64,000 bases of DNA from Pseudomonas sp. efr-133-TYG-5. Its GTDB lineage: Bacteria > Pseudomonadota > Gammaproteobacteria > Pseudomonadales > Pseudomonadaceae. Positions 1 to 7,391 of this stretch are shown piece after piece. How positions within the stretch are numbered: position 1 is the stretch's first letter; each line of letters opens with the position of its first letter. Below the pieces are notes generated by a model. The model was not told where the DNA came from. It did not search any database and saw only the letters and a list, made by a program, of their open reading frames with translations. Location: the NCBI RefSeq assembly GCF_030209175.1, contig NZ_JARVSM010000003.1, positions 124,001 through 188,000 of the forward strand, in the 5' to 3' direction. Made by a program: the position numbers and the translations under genes.

Positions 1-1179
1 GTTGTAGCGCTTGAAGAAATCGATATCGAGCATGATCAGGCTGACCGGGCTCGACTGCCGCGCGCCGCGGGCAAATTCGATGTCCAGCGAACGCTCGAAC
101 AGGCGCCGGTTGGCCAGCCCGGTGAGGCTGTCGTGAGTGGCGATCTGCTCCAGCGTGCGCTGCGCCTTGCGCAGGTTTTTCTCGATGCGCTCACCGTCAC
201 GCACTTGATGGATAAACACCCAGCCGAACAGCCCGACGCCCAGAATCACCAGGGCAATGATCACGCTGGACTGAAACGCGCGCGCGTTCCAGCCCTGGAG
301 AATGGTGTCGCGCGAGGTCGCGGCGGCCACCACCAGCGGGTAGGACGCCAGTTGCCGATAGCCGTACAAGCGCACGACACCATCGACCACCGAATTGATC
401 ATGGCCGTGCCGGCGTTCGATTGCGGCAGCAGCTTCTGGTAAATCCGCCCCTGGGCCAGGGACGAACCGATCAGCTTTTCGTCGAACGGCCGGCGGGCGA
501 GCAAGGTGCCGTCGGTGAGGCCGAGAAACATGATGCCCTTATCGTCTAGGCCGAAGCTTTCGAAGAAGCGGTCGAAGTAGGCCATCTTGATCCCGGCCAG
601 CAGCACGCCCTGAAAGTTGCCGGCGCGGTCGTTGACCCGTTTCGAGATGGGAATGATCCACTCGCCGTTCTCGCGACTGCGGATCGCCGGGCCGATGTGC
701 GCCAGCGTCGAGGCGTTCTGCTGGTGGAACTTGAAGTATTCGCGGTCCGCCACGCCGTTGCCGCGCGGCAGATCCGCAAACGAGGTAATCACCCATTGGC
801 CGTCGCGATCGAAGAGGAATATGCCGTGCAACTGCTCCAGCTGCTGCACGCGGCGGGCGAAAGTGTGCTGCATGCGGGGTTTCTGCGCCGCGCCGTAACC
901 GTCCTCCTGAATCCAATCGACCAGGCTGGTCATTACCAGGTCGGCGGCCAGGAAGGTGTCCTCGGCCTGTTGCGCCATCGCCCGGGTGAGGTTGGCCGAC
1001 GCCACTTGCGCCATGGCCAGATCCTGGCGTCGCGATTGCTCCAGTTGCAGGTAGAGCAAACCAAACAGGCACAGGCAGACGCCAACAATGAACAGTGCCG
1101 CCGCTTTGCGCAGTGGCAAGCGTTTGAGCGTGCCACCGGGGGCCTGGTGCGGATCGTGAATGGGGATTGGCAAAAGCAT
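1..1179 (-). CDS. Membrane diguanylate cyclase with Cache-type sensor (3' part outside the window)
   Basis: The frame stays open from an ATG at 1179 to the window edge (393 codons), so the C-terminus is missing. After a short cytoplasmic stretch come a transmembrane segment (about residues 27-47), a roughly 220-residue extracytoplasmic region that looks like a dCache sensor (RDGQWVITS, ADREYFKFH, GVLLAGIKMAYF), and a second membrane segment. The start of a GGDEF domain follows (HDSLTGLANRRLFE, LIMLDIDFFKRYN). The GG(D/E)EF signature itself lies beyond the edge, so cyclase activity is inferred from the family. The reading frame is also open upstream of 1179, including GTG codons, and no strong ribosome site marks the ATG, so the start is uncertain. 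Confidence 0.8.
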   Translation of the reverse strand, partial: MLLPIPIHDPHQAPGGTLKRLPLRKAAALFIVGVCLCLFGLLYLQLEQSRRQDLAMAQVASANLTRAMAQQAEDTFLAADLVMTSLVDWIQEDGYGAAQKPRMQHTFARRVQQLEQLHGIFLFDRDGQWVITSFADLPRGNGVADREYFKFHQQNASTLAHIGPAIRSRENGEWIIPISKRVNDRAGNFQGVLLAGIKMAYFDRFFESFGLDDKGIMFLGLTDGTLLARRPFDEKLIGSSLAQGRIYQKLLPQSNAGTAMINSVVDGVVRLYGYRQLASYPLVVAAATSRDTILQGWNARAFQSSVIIALVILGVGLFGWVFIHQVRDGERIEKNLRKAQRTLEQIATHDSLTGLANRRLFERSLDIEFARGARQSSPVSLIMLDIDFFKRYN

Positions 1180-1363
1180 GTCCTGGGCAGGTACGACAGG
1201 GGCGAAGGCCCGAAACCCTTGTTGTTCTGAGCGTAGTCCACGGGTCTGCGGCGGGCAACCGAGTGCCACCGACAGAATCCCGACCCAGTACGTATCGGCG
1301 CCTCGGGCAATTGGATGACCGTTGCGCGCCGATTTATTTTTCGCCTGCCGTTATTGCCCTGCT

Positions 1364-2134
1364 TCAGCCTCGCTGTGCCAACCGGCGCATCGCACTGCGC
1401 AGATGCGCCCGGGCACTGTCCGCATCGCTCGCGCGCATCTGCTCGTAAGCGCGCTGCGCAATCGCCGCGGGCACCGCTTTCAGCTCGCGCTGGGTGGCCA
1501 TCGCCAGCCACTGCACTTGCGCCGCACGCTCCAGGTAATACAGATCGTCCCAGGCTTCGGCGATGGTCGGCGCGGTGACGATCACTCCGTGATTCTTCAG
1601 GAACAGAATGTCGGCAGCGCCGAGCACCGCAGCGATGCGCTCGCCTTCGCTGTCGTCCAGCGCCAGGCCGTTGTAATGCTCGTCGACCGCCGTGCGGCCG
1701 TAGAATTTCAGCGCGGTCTGCCCCAGCCACAACAGCGGCGGTCCTTGCAGCAGACACAACGCAGTGGCATGCGGCATGTGCGTATGAAAGGCGACCCGCA
1801 CCCGCGGCTGCTGCTGATGCAGACGCGCATGAATGTAGAACGCGGTAGCTTCCGGTTGCCCGTCGCCGTCGAGCACATTGCCGTGGAAGTCACAGACCAG
1901 CAGGTTTTGCGCGGTCACCTCCGCAAACGCGTAACCATATGGGTTGACCAGGAACAGGTCGTCATGCCCCGGCAACATTGCCGAAAAGTGATTGCAGATG
2001 CCCTCCTCCAAGCCATGCAGCGCCGCCAGTTGGAAGCATGCCGCGAGTTCTTCGCGGGCGGTGACAATGGCTGCGCTGTCGAGATTGAGCGAGGCGCCAT
2101 GGGCGCGCGTGCTGCCGGTCAGGGTGTGGGCCAT
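1364..2134 (-). CDS. Class II aldolase/adducin family protein
   Basis: A 256-residue single-domain protein of the class II aldolase/adducin fold, a family of zinc-dependent aldolases and epimerases acting on sugar phosphates or hydroxyacids. Metal ligands are visible as the HTH of AFHTHMPHA and the His of FLKNHGVIV. EGICNHFSAMLPG is the typical N-terminal substrate loop. I chose ATG 2134 because MAHTLTGS begins the folded domain; an upstream in-frame start would run into the neighbouring HAD gene. It lies 16 bp downstream of the type II HAD hydrolase, so the two probably form an operon divergent from the LysR gene. The substrate is unknown; the pairing suggests catabolism of a small hydroxy or halo acid. 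Confidence 0.85.
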   Translation of the reverse strand: MAHTLTGSTRAHGASLNLDSAAIVTAREELAACFQLAALHGLEEGICNHFSAMLPGHDDLFLVNPYGYAFAEVTAQNLLVCDFHGNVLDGDGQPEATAFYIHARLHQQQPRVRVAFHTHMPHATALCLLQGPPLLWLGQTALKFYGRTAVDEHYNGLALDDSEGERIAAVLGAADILFLKNHGVIVTAPTIAEAWDDLYYLERAAQVQWLAMATQRELKAVPAAIAQRAYEQMRASDADSARAHLRSAMRRLAQRG

Positions 2135-2150
2135 GGGTTGAACTCCGTGA

Positions 2151-2855
2151 TTACCAACCGAGGGCGTCGAACAGCGGCAGCACCTGGTCGAGGGTGGGCA
2201 GGATCGCGTCGGGACGATAGTCCGCCAGCAGTTGGCGACCGGTGCCCCGGTCAATCCACACGCAGCGGAAATGCATGTCGCGTGCCGCCGTGTGATCGAG
2301 CAGCGGGCTGGCGCAGATGTGCACCACCTGATCGCGGCTGACCCCCAACTGCGCATGAGCGTAGTCGAACAGCCGTGGCGCCGGCTTGTAGGCGCCGGCC
2401 TGCTGTGCGGTGATCACCCGGTCGATGTGCCCGCCCAATTGCGCTACGTTGCCGGCGATGATGTCGTCATCGGTATTGGACACGATGCACAGCTTGAAGC
2501 CCCGGGCCTTGAGCTGCGCCAGCGTCTCGACCACTTCGGCAAACGGTGGCATGCGCGGAATCGCCGCCGCGAGGCGCTGGCTGTCCTCGGGCAGGCTCGG
2601 CAGGCGCAGCTCTTCGAGGGCCAGTTGCAGGCTGAGGGTGCTCAACGCGCGGAACGAGCGGTGTGGCGGCGTCTGTTCCAGGTGATGCTCGTGGCGGTCG
2701 TAGACTTCGAGCAATCGAGCGACGTCGACCTGGTGCTCGCCCTTCTCCTCGAGGATCTGCGCAGCCACGGCGCGCAGGCCTTCGTCCCATTGAATCAACG
2801 TGCCGTAGCAATCGAAGGTCAGCCATTGCGGGCGCGGGGTGTTTGCCAATGTCAT
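2151..2855 (-). CDS. Haloacid dehalogenase, type II (HAD hydrolase)
   Basis: A 234-residue HAD-superfamily hydrolase of the L-2-haloacid dehalogenase type. Motif I is FDCYGTLI with nucleophile Asp15, motif II is IVSNTDDD, the motif III lysine is in GAYKPAPRLF, and motif IV is CASPLLDHTAARDM. Length fits the family (220-240 aa). True dehalogenase activity is not proven; many members hydrolyse phosphate esters. It is the first gene of a two-gene minus-strand unit with the class II aldolase and diverges from the LysR gene at 2966, its likely regulator. ATG 2855 begins directly before the folded core. Confidence 0.85.
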   Translation of the reverse strand: MTLANTPRPQWLTFDCYGTLIQWDEGLRAVAAQILEEKGEHQVDVARLLEVYDRHEHHLEQTPPHRSFRALSTLSLQLALEELRLPSLPEDSQRLAAAIPRMPPFAEVVETLAQLKARGFKLCIVSNTDDDIIAGNVAQLGGHIDRVITAQQAGAYKPAPRLFDYAHAQLGVSRDQVVHICASPLLDHTAARDMHFRCVWIDRGTGRQLLADYRPDAILPTLDQVLPLFDALGW

Positions 2856-2906
2856 GCGGGCATTCCTCTTGTCGTGAGGATTTCAGCTTATGGCCGCTCG
2901 GTGATA

Positions 2907-2932
2907 GTGTGAAATTAAATAAATAGCCACAC
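2907..2932. promoter_or_regulatory. Imperfect LysR-type inverted repeat between HAD and LysR genes
   Basis: GTGTG (2907-2911) and CACAC (2928-2932) are complementary arms around an AT-rich core in the 110-bp divergent intergenic space. The position suits a LysR autoregulatory site, but the arms are only 5 bp. Confidence 0.25.
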
Positions 2933-2965
2933 CTCAGTTGCCAATCGAATATCGAGAACGCCGCC

Positions 2966-3823
2966 ATGCTTGACCTGGAATTGCTGAAAACCTTTGTCTG
3001 CGTGGTCGATGAAGGCAGTTTCACCCGCGCCGCCGAACGCGTGCACCGCACCCAATCCACGGTCAGTCAGCAGGTGCGCAAGCTCGAAGACCTGGTCGGG
3101 CATGCTCTGCTGCTGCGTGATCGCACCGGTCTCAACGTCAGCGTCACCGAACACGGCGAACTGCTGATTCACTATGCGCGGCGCTTGCTGGCGCTGTCCG
3201 CCGAGGCCAGCGAAGCGCTGTCCAGCGAGCTCGACCTGGAAATCCTGCGCATCGGCATGCCGGAAGATTTCGATGCGCGGCGCATGGCGCAGATCCTCGC
3301 CGGGTTCACCCGCAGCCACCCGCAAGCGCGCCTGGAAACGGTCAGCGGCATGAGCCTCGATCTGCGCCAACGGCTCGATCGCGGCGACATCGACATCGCC
3401 CTGATCAAGCGCGAACCCGACAGCGGCACGGCCTGGGCGACCTGGCCGGAGCGCCTGGTGTGGGTCAGGGGGGCGGATTTCGATAGCACCAGCAGCGTAC
3501 TGCCGCTGGCGTTGTTTCCTCAGGGCTGCCTCTACCGGCAACGGGCGATCCGCCTGCTCGACGTCGCGCAACGGCCGTGGCGCGTGGCGTTCGGCAGCCA
3601 CAGCCTGACCGGCATCCAGGCGGCAGTGGCCTCGGGCCTGGGGGTGTCCGTGCTGCCGGCGTCGGCGGTGCTGGCGGAGCATCGGGTCTGTACCGACCTG
3701 CCGGCGCTGGCGCCGACCGAGCTGGCGCTGGTCAGCCGTGAAGGCGTGTTGAGCAGCCTGCAACGCGGCCTGGTGGAATTTCTGCGCGGTGAACTGGGCG
3801 TGGATGGCGCTGGGTTTGCCTGA
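2966..3823 (+). CDS. LysR family transcriptional regulator
   Basis: A 285-residue LysR-type regulator. The N-terminal helix-turn-helix spans about residues 3-62 (LLKTFVCVVDEGSFTRAAE, then the recognition helix around RTQSTVSQQVRKLE). A periplasmic-binding-like effector domain follows (LRIGMPEDFDARR, GDIDIALIKRE, SGLGVSVLPASAV). It is transcribed away from the HAD/aldolase pair, the usual LysR arrangement, so it probably controls that pair. The inducer cannot be read from sequence. Confidence 0.9.
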   Translation: MLDLELLKTFVCVVDEGSFTRAAERVHRTQSTVSQQVRKLEDLVGHALLLRDRTGLNVSVTEHGELLIHYARRLLALSAEASEALSSELDLEILRIGMPEDFDARRMAQILAGFTRSHPQARLETVSGMSLDLRQRLDRGDIDIALIKREPDSGTAWATWPERLVWVRGADFDSTSSVLPLALFPQGCLYRQRAIRLLDVAQRPWRVAFGSHSLTGIQAAVASGLGVSVLPASAVLAEHRVCTDLPALAPTELALVSREGVLSSLQRGLVEFLRGELGVDGAGFA

Positions 3824-3832
3824 CGCGCGGAG

Positions 3833-3860
3833 AAAAAAACGGGCGCCTATCAGGCGCCCG
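3833..3860 (-). terminator. Intrinsic terminator shared by convergent LysR and RNase T2 genes
   Basis: CGGGCGCC (3840-3847) pairs with GGCGCCCG (3853-3860) around a 5-nt loop. On the minus strand a run of seven T follows, so it terminates the RNase T2 gene best. Confidence 0.7.
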
Positions 3861-3880
3861 TCTGCTTGGCGTCCATCCCC

Positions 3881-4546
3881 TCAGCGTGACGGCGGTACGC
3901 GGATGTCGCCAGCCCGGCACTGGGTCTTCACACCCTTGCCACAGGCGCCGAACTGCAGATCCTTGCCCATGCACACGCGCACTTCCGACAACTCCGGGCC
4001 ACTGCACACCACGGCGATGCCATCGGCCGGGATCCCCGGGTTGGCCTTGCGGAACAAGTCGGCGATTTCCTGCGCTTGGAAATAATACGACGTGTTGAAC
4101 GGTTGCAGCTGCGGCGGAATTTTCACCGCCGCGACGGCCTTGTCCGCTTCATCCAGATAGCCCATCGCGCCGAGGCCGCTGCAGGTGCCGTGCTTGGCCC
4201 ATTCGTGATCGAGGAGCTTTTTCGTCGGGAACAGCGTCAGGCCCTTGCTGGTTTCGGCCGCGTTCAGCGTGGTCAGCGGCGGGCAGGATTCCGGCCAGCC
4301 ACCCTTGGCGTATTGCGGCCACAAGCCATGCAGGACGAAGCCGTAGCCCTTGCCCGAGCACTGCACATCATCCTTGTGGGTCAGACAGAACGTCGGCGAC
4401 CAGGACAGCGTCAGCAGGTAGTAATCGAACACCCCCGCCACCGATTCCGCCTGCGCCTTGCTCGACTGCGACTGGCGCGCCGAACTGATGCCGATGCTGC
4501 CGGCCGTCAGCGCAATCAGCGCCAGAATTGTAAACAGCTTTTTCAT
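3881..4546 (-). CDS. Secreted ribonuclease T2 family protein
   Basis: A 221-residue RNase T2 family endonuclease, which cleaves RNA through 2',3'-cyclic phosphates. A signal peptide is evident (MKKLFTILALIALTAG). Both catalytic blocks are intact: CAS I as FVLHGLWPQ and CAS II as HEWAKHGTC, giving the catalytic histidines. Several cysteines (CLTHKDDVQC, CSGLG, VVCSG, CMGKD, CRAG) fit a disulfide-bonded periplasmic enzyme like E. coli RNase I. ATG 4546 is preceded by a clear AAGGAGCGGG ribosome site; an upstream in-frame start at 4651 lacks a signal sequence. Single gene, convergent with LysR. Confidence 0.92.
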   Translation of the reverse strand: MKKLFTILALIALTAGSIGISSARQSQSSKAQAESVAGVFDYYLLTLSWSPTFCLTHKDDVQCSGKGYGFVLHGLWPQYAKGGWPESCPPLTTLNAAETSKGLTLFPTKKLLDHEWAKHGTCSGLGAMGYLDEADKAVAAVKIPPQLQPFNTSYYFQAQEIADLFRKANPGIPADGIAVVCSGPELSEVRVCMGKDLQFGACGKGVKTQCRAGDIRVPPSR

Positions 4547-4711
4547 GTACCCGCTCCTTGGGACGCCTGCGTCCGTGGTTTTCGTTCCTGACCAGACGTG
4601 GTCAGGGCTGATTTCGACACGCTTGTGTTGCAAGCGCATGACGCAAGGCAACGCTGTACGCCGTTGAAAGGTCTACGATTAACAGGCAGCCATCCAACAC
4701 AGGGAACTGAA

Positions 4712-5194
4712 ATGAGTAAAGCAGACGAACTCGCCGCGAAGCTCAAGCAAACCCACCACAGCCACGCGGACGACATCACCTGCGCGGAACTGGAGATCGA
4801 TTGCTGGCCGGCGCAGGTCTACGACCTGTACCACCGCATCGAGGCGTGGCTGCAGCCAGTGACCGAAGTCGGCCTGAAGATCCGCCGTAATCCGACCCAC
4901 GTCTGCGAACGTTCGCCCGATGGCCAGAGCCATAATTACGCCATCGATCAACTGGTGATCGAGGCCAACCACCACAGCCTGACCTTCGATCCCATCGCGC
5001 GGTTTACCGAGGATGGCGCCGGACGCGTGCAGATCACCCTGGCGGATCGCAACACCTATCTGTTGCGCACCGTCGACGAACACCACGAAAGCCATTGGTG
5101 GATGCAGACCCTTGAAACCGGCCAGCAACTGGATGCCATCGCCCTGACCGAAAACAATCTGTTGCAGGTGGTGCAGGAAGGCTTGGGCCTGTAG
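4712..5194 (+). CDS. Conserved hypothetical protein
   Basis: A 160-residue soluble protein that I do not recognise. It begins MSKADELAAKLKQT and is rich in His, Asp and Glu. It has no signal peptide or membrane segment. ATG 4712 follows AGGGAACTGAA, a plausible ribosome site; the frame is open further upstream to 4598, but that part would lie in the RNase T2 promoter region. It sits alone between a divergent RNase gene and a periplasmic binding protein gene. Confidence 0.75.
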   Translation: MSKADELAAKLKQTHHSHADDITCAELEIDCWPAQVYDLYHRIEAWLQPVTEVGLKIRRNPTHVCERSPDGQSHNYAIDQLVIEANHHSLTFDPIARFTEDGAGRVQITLADRNTYLLRTVDEHHESHWWMQTLETGQQLDAIALTENNLLQVVQEGLGL

Positions 5195-5272
5195 CCCGTT
5201 GCGTTACCCATAGGGATCGGCGCCGGGAACGTGGTTAACTTCCCGCTCCGCCCCTCTGGAAGCCCGACAGAT

Positions 5273-6058
5273 ATGCACATGATAAAAAACCCGATCGTGC
5301 TCGGAACATTGCTGGCCATCGCGGTGAACGCGCAGGCCGCCGAGTCCTCGTCGCACCTGGACACCATTCAGCAAAACGGCCAGTTGCGCGTCTGCACCAC
5401 CGGCGACTACAAGCCCTACACCTTCAAGCGCGACGACGGCGACTACGAAGGCATCGACATCAGCATGGCGCGCTCGCTGGCCGGCAGCCTGGGGGTCAAG
5501 GTCGAGTGGGTGCCGACCACCTGGAAAACCCTCATGCCAGACATGCAGGCCGGCCGCTGCGACATCGCCATGGGCGGGATTTCGGTGACCCTGGAACGAC
5601 AGAAAAAAGCCTTTTTCAGCAACACCCTCGACGTCGACGGCAAGATCCCGCTGGTGCGCTGCGCCGACCAGGACAAGTACCAGAGCATCGCGCAGATCAA
5701 TCAGCCCGGCGTACGCCTGGTGGAACCGGCCGGCGGCACCAACGAGGCGTTCGTCCACGCCTTCCTGCCCAAGGCGCAACTGGCCCTGCACGACAACGTG
5801 ACGATCTTCCAGCAACTGCTCGACAACAAGGCCGACGTGATGATCACCGACGCCTCTGAAGCGCTGTACCAGCAGAAACTCAAACCGGGGTTGTGCGCGG
5901 TCAATCCGCAACAGTTCATGCAATACGGGGAAAAGGCCTACCTGCTGCCGCGCGATGACAACAGCTGGAAGCTGTACGTCGACCAGTGGCTGCACCTGAG
6001 CAAAGTCACCGGCCAGTATCAGAAGGTGCTGGGTGAGTGGCTGGCGCTGCCGCAATGA
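5273..6058 (+). CDS. Periplasmic cyclohexadienyl dehydratase-like (PheC) / amino-acid-binding family protein
   Basis: A 261-residue periplasmic protein with a signal peptide (MHMIKNPIVLGTLLAIAVNAQA). The fold is that of family 3 solute-binding proteins. Several blocks resemble, from memory, P. aeruginosa PheC, the exported cyclohexadienyl dehydratase that converts prephenate or arogenate to phenylpyruvate or phenylalanine: CTTGDYKPYTF, GGISVTLERQKKAFFS, PGGTNEAF-like PAGGTNEAFVH, DNVTIFQQLLDNKADVM, LCAVNPQQF, EKAYLLPRDD and YVDQWLH. No ABC permease is adjacent, which favours an enzyme over a transport receptor. A methionine two codons later (5279) is an alternative start. Confidence 0.75.
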   Translation: MHMIKNPIVLGTLLAIAVNAQAAESSSHLDTIQQNGQLRVCTTGDYKPYTFKRDDGDYEGIDISMARSLAGSLGVKVEWVPTTWKTLMPDMQAGRCDIAMGGISVTLERQKKAFFSNTLDVDGKIPLVRCADQDKYQSIAQINQPGVRLVEPAGGTNEAFVHAFLPKAQLALHDNVTIFQQLLDNKADVMITDASEALYQQKLKPGLCAVNPQQFMQYGEKAYLLPRDDNSWKLYVDQWLHLSKVTGQYQKVLGEWLALPQ

Positions 6059-6060
6059 AC

Positions 6061-6101
6061 AATGCCGCTGGCGAGGGCATGGCTGCCTCGCCAGCGGCAT
6101 T
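6061..6101 (+). terminator. Long perfect hairpin downstream of the PheC-like gene
   Basis: A perfect 16-bp stem (6061-6076 with 6086-6101) around a 9-nt loop starts three bases after the stop codon. There is no long T run, so it may act as an mRNA-stabilising or weak terminator structure. Its sequence (gctggcgagg/cctcgccagc) is REP-like. Confidence 0.55.
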
Positions 6102-6134
6102 GCGTAGCTGCTCCAGCGGTGGCGCCCGCCCCTA

Positions 6135-6350
6135 TCAGTCGTCGTGGAGCATGCCGGAACTGTACTGATTCAGGCTGCTGCCAATGCTGTTGCCGCCAAA
6201 CCTGAGGGTGGTCGCATTACTGCGCCCTTGCGGCGACTGACAATCGGTAGAAAAACAAGCGCTGGTGGTCAAGCCGCCGGAGCCCGAACAGGCACTCAAC
6301 ACCGAGACAGCGGCAGCGATCAACAGCACTTTGACGACATGGGCACGCAT
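6135..6350 (-). CDS. Small lipoprotein of unknown function
   Basis: A 71-residue predicted lipoprotein. A basic start (MRAHVVKV), a hydrophobic run and a lipobox (VLSAC) place the lipidated Cys at residue 21. The mature part is Ser/Gly/Asn-rich and only about 50 residues (TTSACFSTDCQSPQG, FGGNSIGSSLNQ), with two further cysteines that could form a disulfide. ATG 6350 has a good GGGGAGCCG ribosome site. I know no function. Confidence 0.75.
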   Translation of the reverse strand: MRAHVVKVLLIAAAVSVLSACSGSGGLTTSACFSTDCQSPQGRSNATTLRFGGNSIGSSLNQYSSGMLHDD

Positions 6351-6476
6351 GGCACGGCTCCCCAGAGGATGAACGGCGGCATTCTTGTCCGCCCATCCTA
6401 GGCCCTCGCCGCGCCACACAGGATGAAACCGCTGCGGCCGACAGCAGCGGTTCAGGTTCGCCCGTGCGGGGCATCG

Positions 6477-7256
6477 TCAGATCGGTTGCCAGGCTTGCGC
6501 AGGAATCTGCGCCATCGCCTCGAACGCCGGTTTGGCGAACCAGTAGCCCTGCATCAGGTAGATACCGCAATCGGCGAGAAAGTCGCGTTCCTCCGGGTGC
6601 TCGATACCCTCGGCAATGATCTCGATGCCCAAATCGGTACACATGCCCACCACGCCCCGCACAATCGCCTGACGCACCCGGTCGCGGTGAATGTCGCGAA
6701 TCAGCGCCATGTCCAGCTTGATCAGATCCGGTTGAAAGTCCGCCAGCAGGTTCAGGCCCGAGTAGCCGGCGCCGAAGTCATCGATGGCGGTCTTGAAGCC
6801 GAACTCGCGGTACTCGCGCAGGATGTTCATCAGGTGCTTGTTGCTTTCCACGTGCTCGCCCTCGACCGCTTCGAAGATCAGCCGATCCAGCGGGAACGCA
6901 TGCGCGCGGGCCGCCTCCAGCGTGCTGCGAATGCACAGGTCGGGGCGATACACCGCGTTGGGCAGGAAGTTGATCGAGAGAAACCCGGTGAGCCCCAACT
7001 GCGCGGCCGTGGAGATTGCTCGCACGCGGCACAGTTGATCGAACCGATAGCGGTTCTGGTCATCGACCTGTTCCAGCACCGACAACGCCCCTTCGCCCTG
7101 CACGCCGCGGACCAACGCCTCGTGGGCGAAGGTCGATTGATTACGCACATCCACAATCGGCTGGAACGCGAAGGAGAACGCCATGTCGGCCTCGCCTTTT
7201 TGCCGGCACCCGTGGCACCCCCCGCTGGGCTGGGGGGAAATTGGAATATTGGTCAT
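6477..7256 (-). CDS. EAL-domain cyclic-di-GMP phosphodiesterase
   Basis: A 259-residue stand-alone EAL protein that would hydrolyse c-di-GMP to pGpG in the cytoplasm. Catalytic and metal-binding motifs look intact: EALVRG (Glu46), SINFLPN, FEAVEGE, DDFGAGYSG, LIKLD, AEGIEHPEE and QGYWFAKP. The N-terminus contains a CHGC cluster (Cys14, Cys17) whose role is unknown. ATG 7256 was chosen for the AGGGGGC ribosome site; an in-frame start exists at 7316. No GGDEF partner domain is fused. Together with the cyclase at the window start and the PilZ protein near 48 kb, it belongs to the c-di-GMP network. Confidence 0.9.
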   Translation of the reverse strand: MTNIPISPQPSGGCHGCRQKGEADMAFSFAFQPIVDVRNQSTFAHEALVRGVQGEGALSVLEQVDDQNRYRFDQLCRVRAISTAAQLGLTGFLSINFLPNAVYRPDLCIRSTLEAARAHAFPLDRLIFEAVEGEHVESNKHLMNILREYREFGFKTAIDDFGAGYSGLNLLADFQPDLIKLDMALIRDIHRDRVRQAIVRGVVGMCTDLGIEIIAEGIEHPEERDFLADCGIYLMQGYWFAKPAFEAMAQIPAQAWQPI

Positions 7257-7391
7257 GACGCCCCCTGAGAGCGGGTTGCAACCTTCCATGGCCCAGATAA
7301 TGACAGCACGGAACAAGTGACCGCCGCCCGGCGGTACCCCGCTTATACAGGCTGACCGATCCGGTCAGCCCAAGTTCATTGCAAAACGCCA

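Noticed and set aside
539..1757. Two minus-strand frames rich in Arg and Ala
   Set aside because: They overlap the diguanylate cyclase and aldolase genes in other phases; the true cyclase frame is open to the window edge and shows clear domains.
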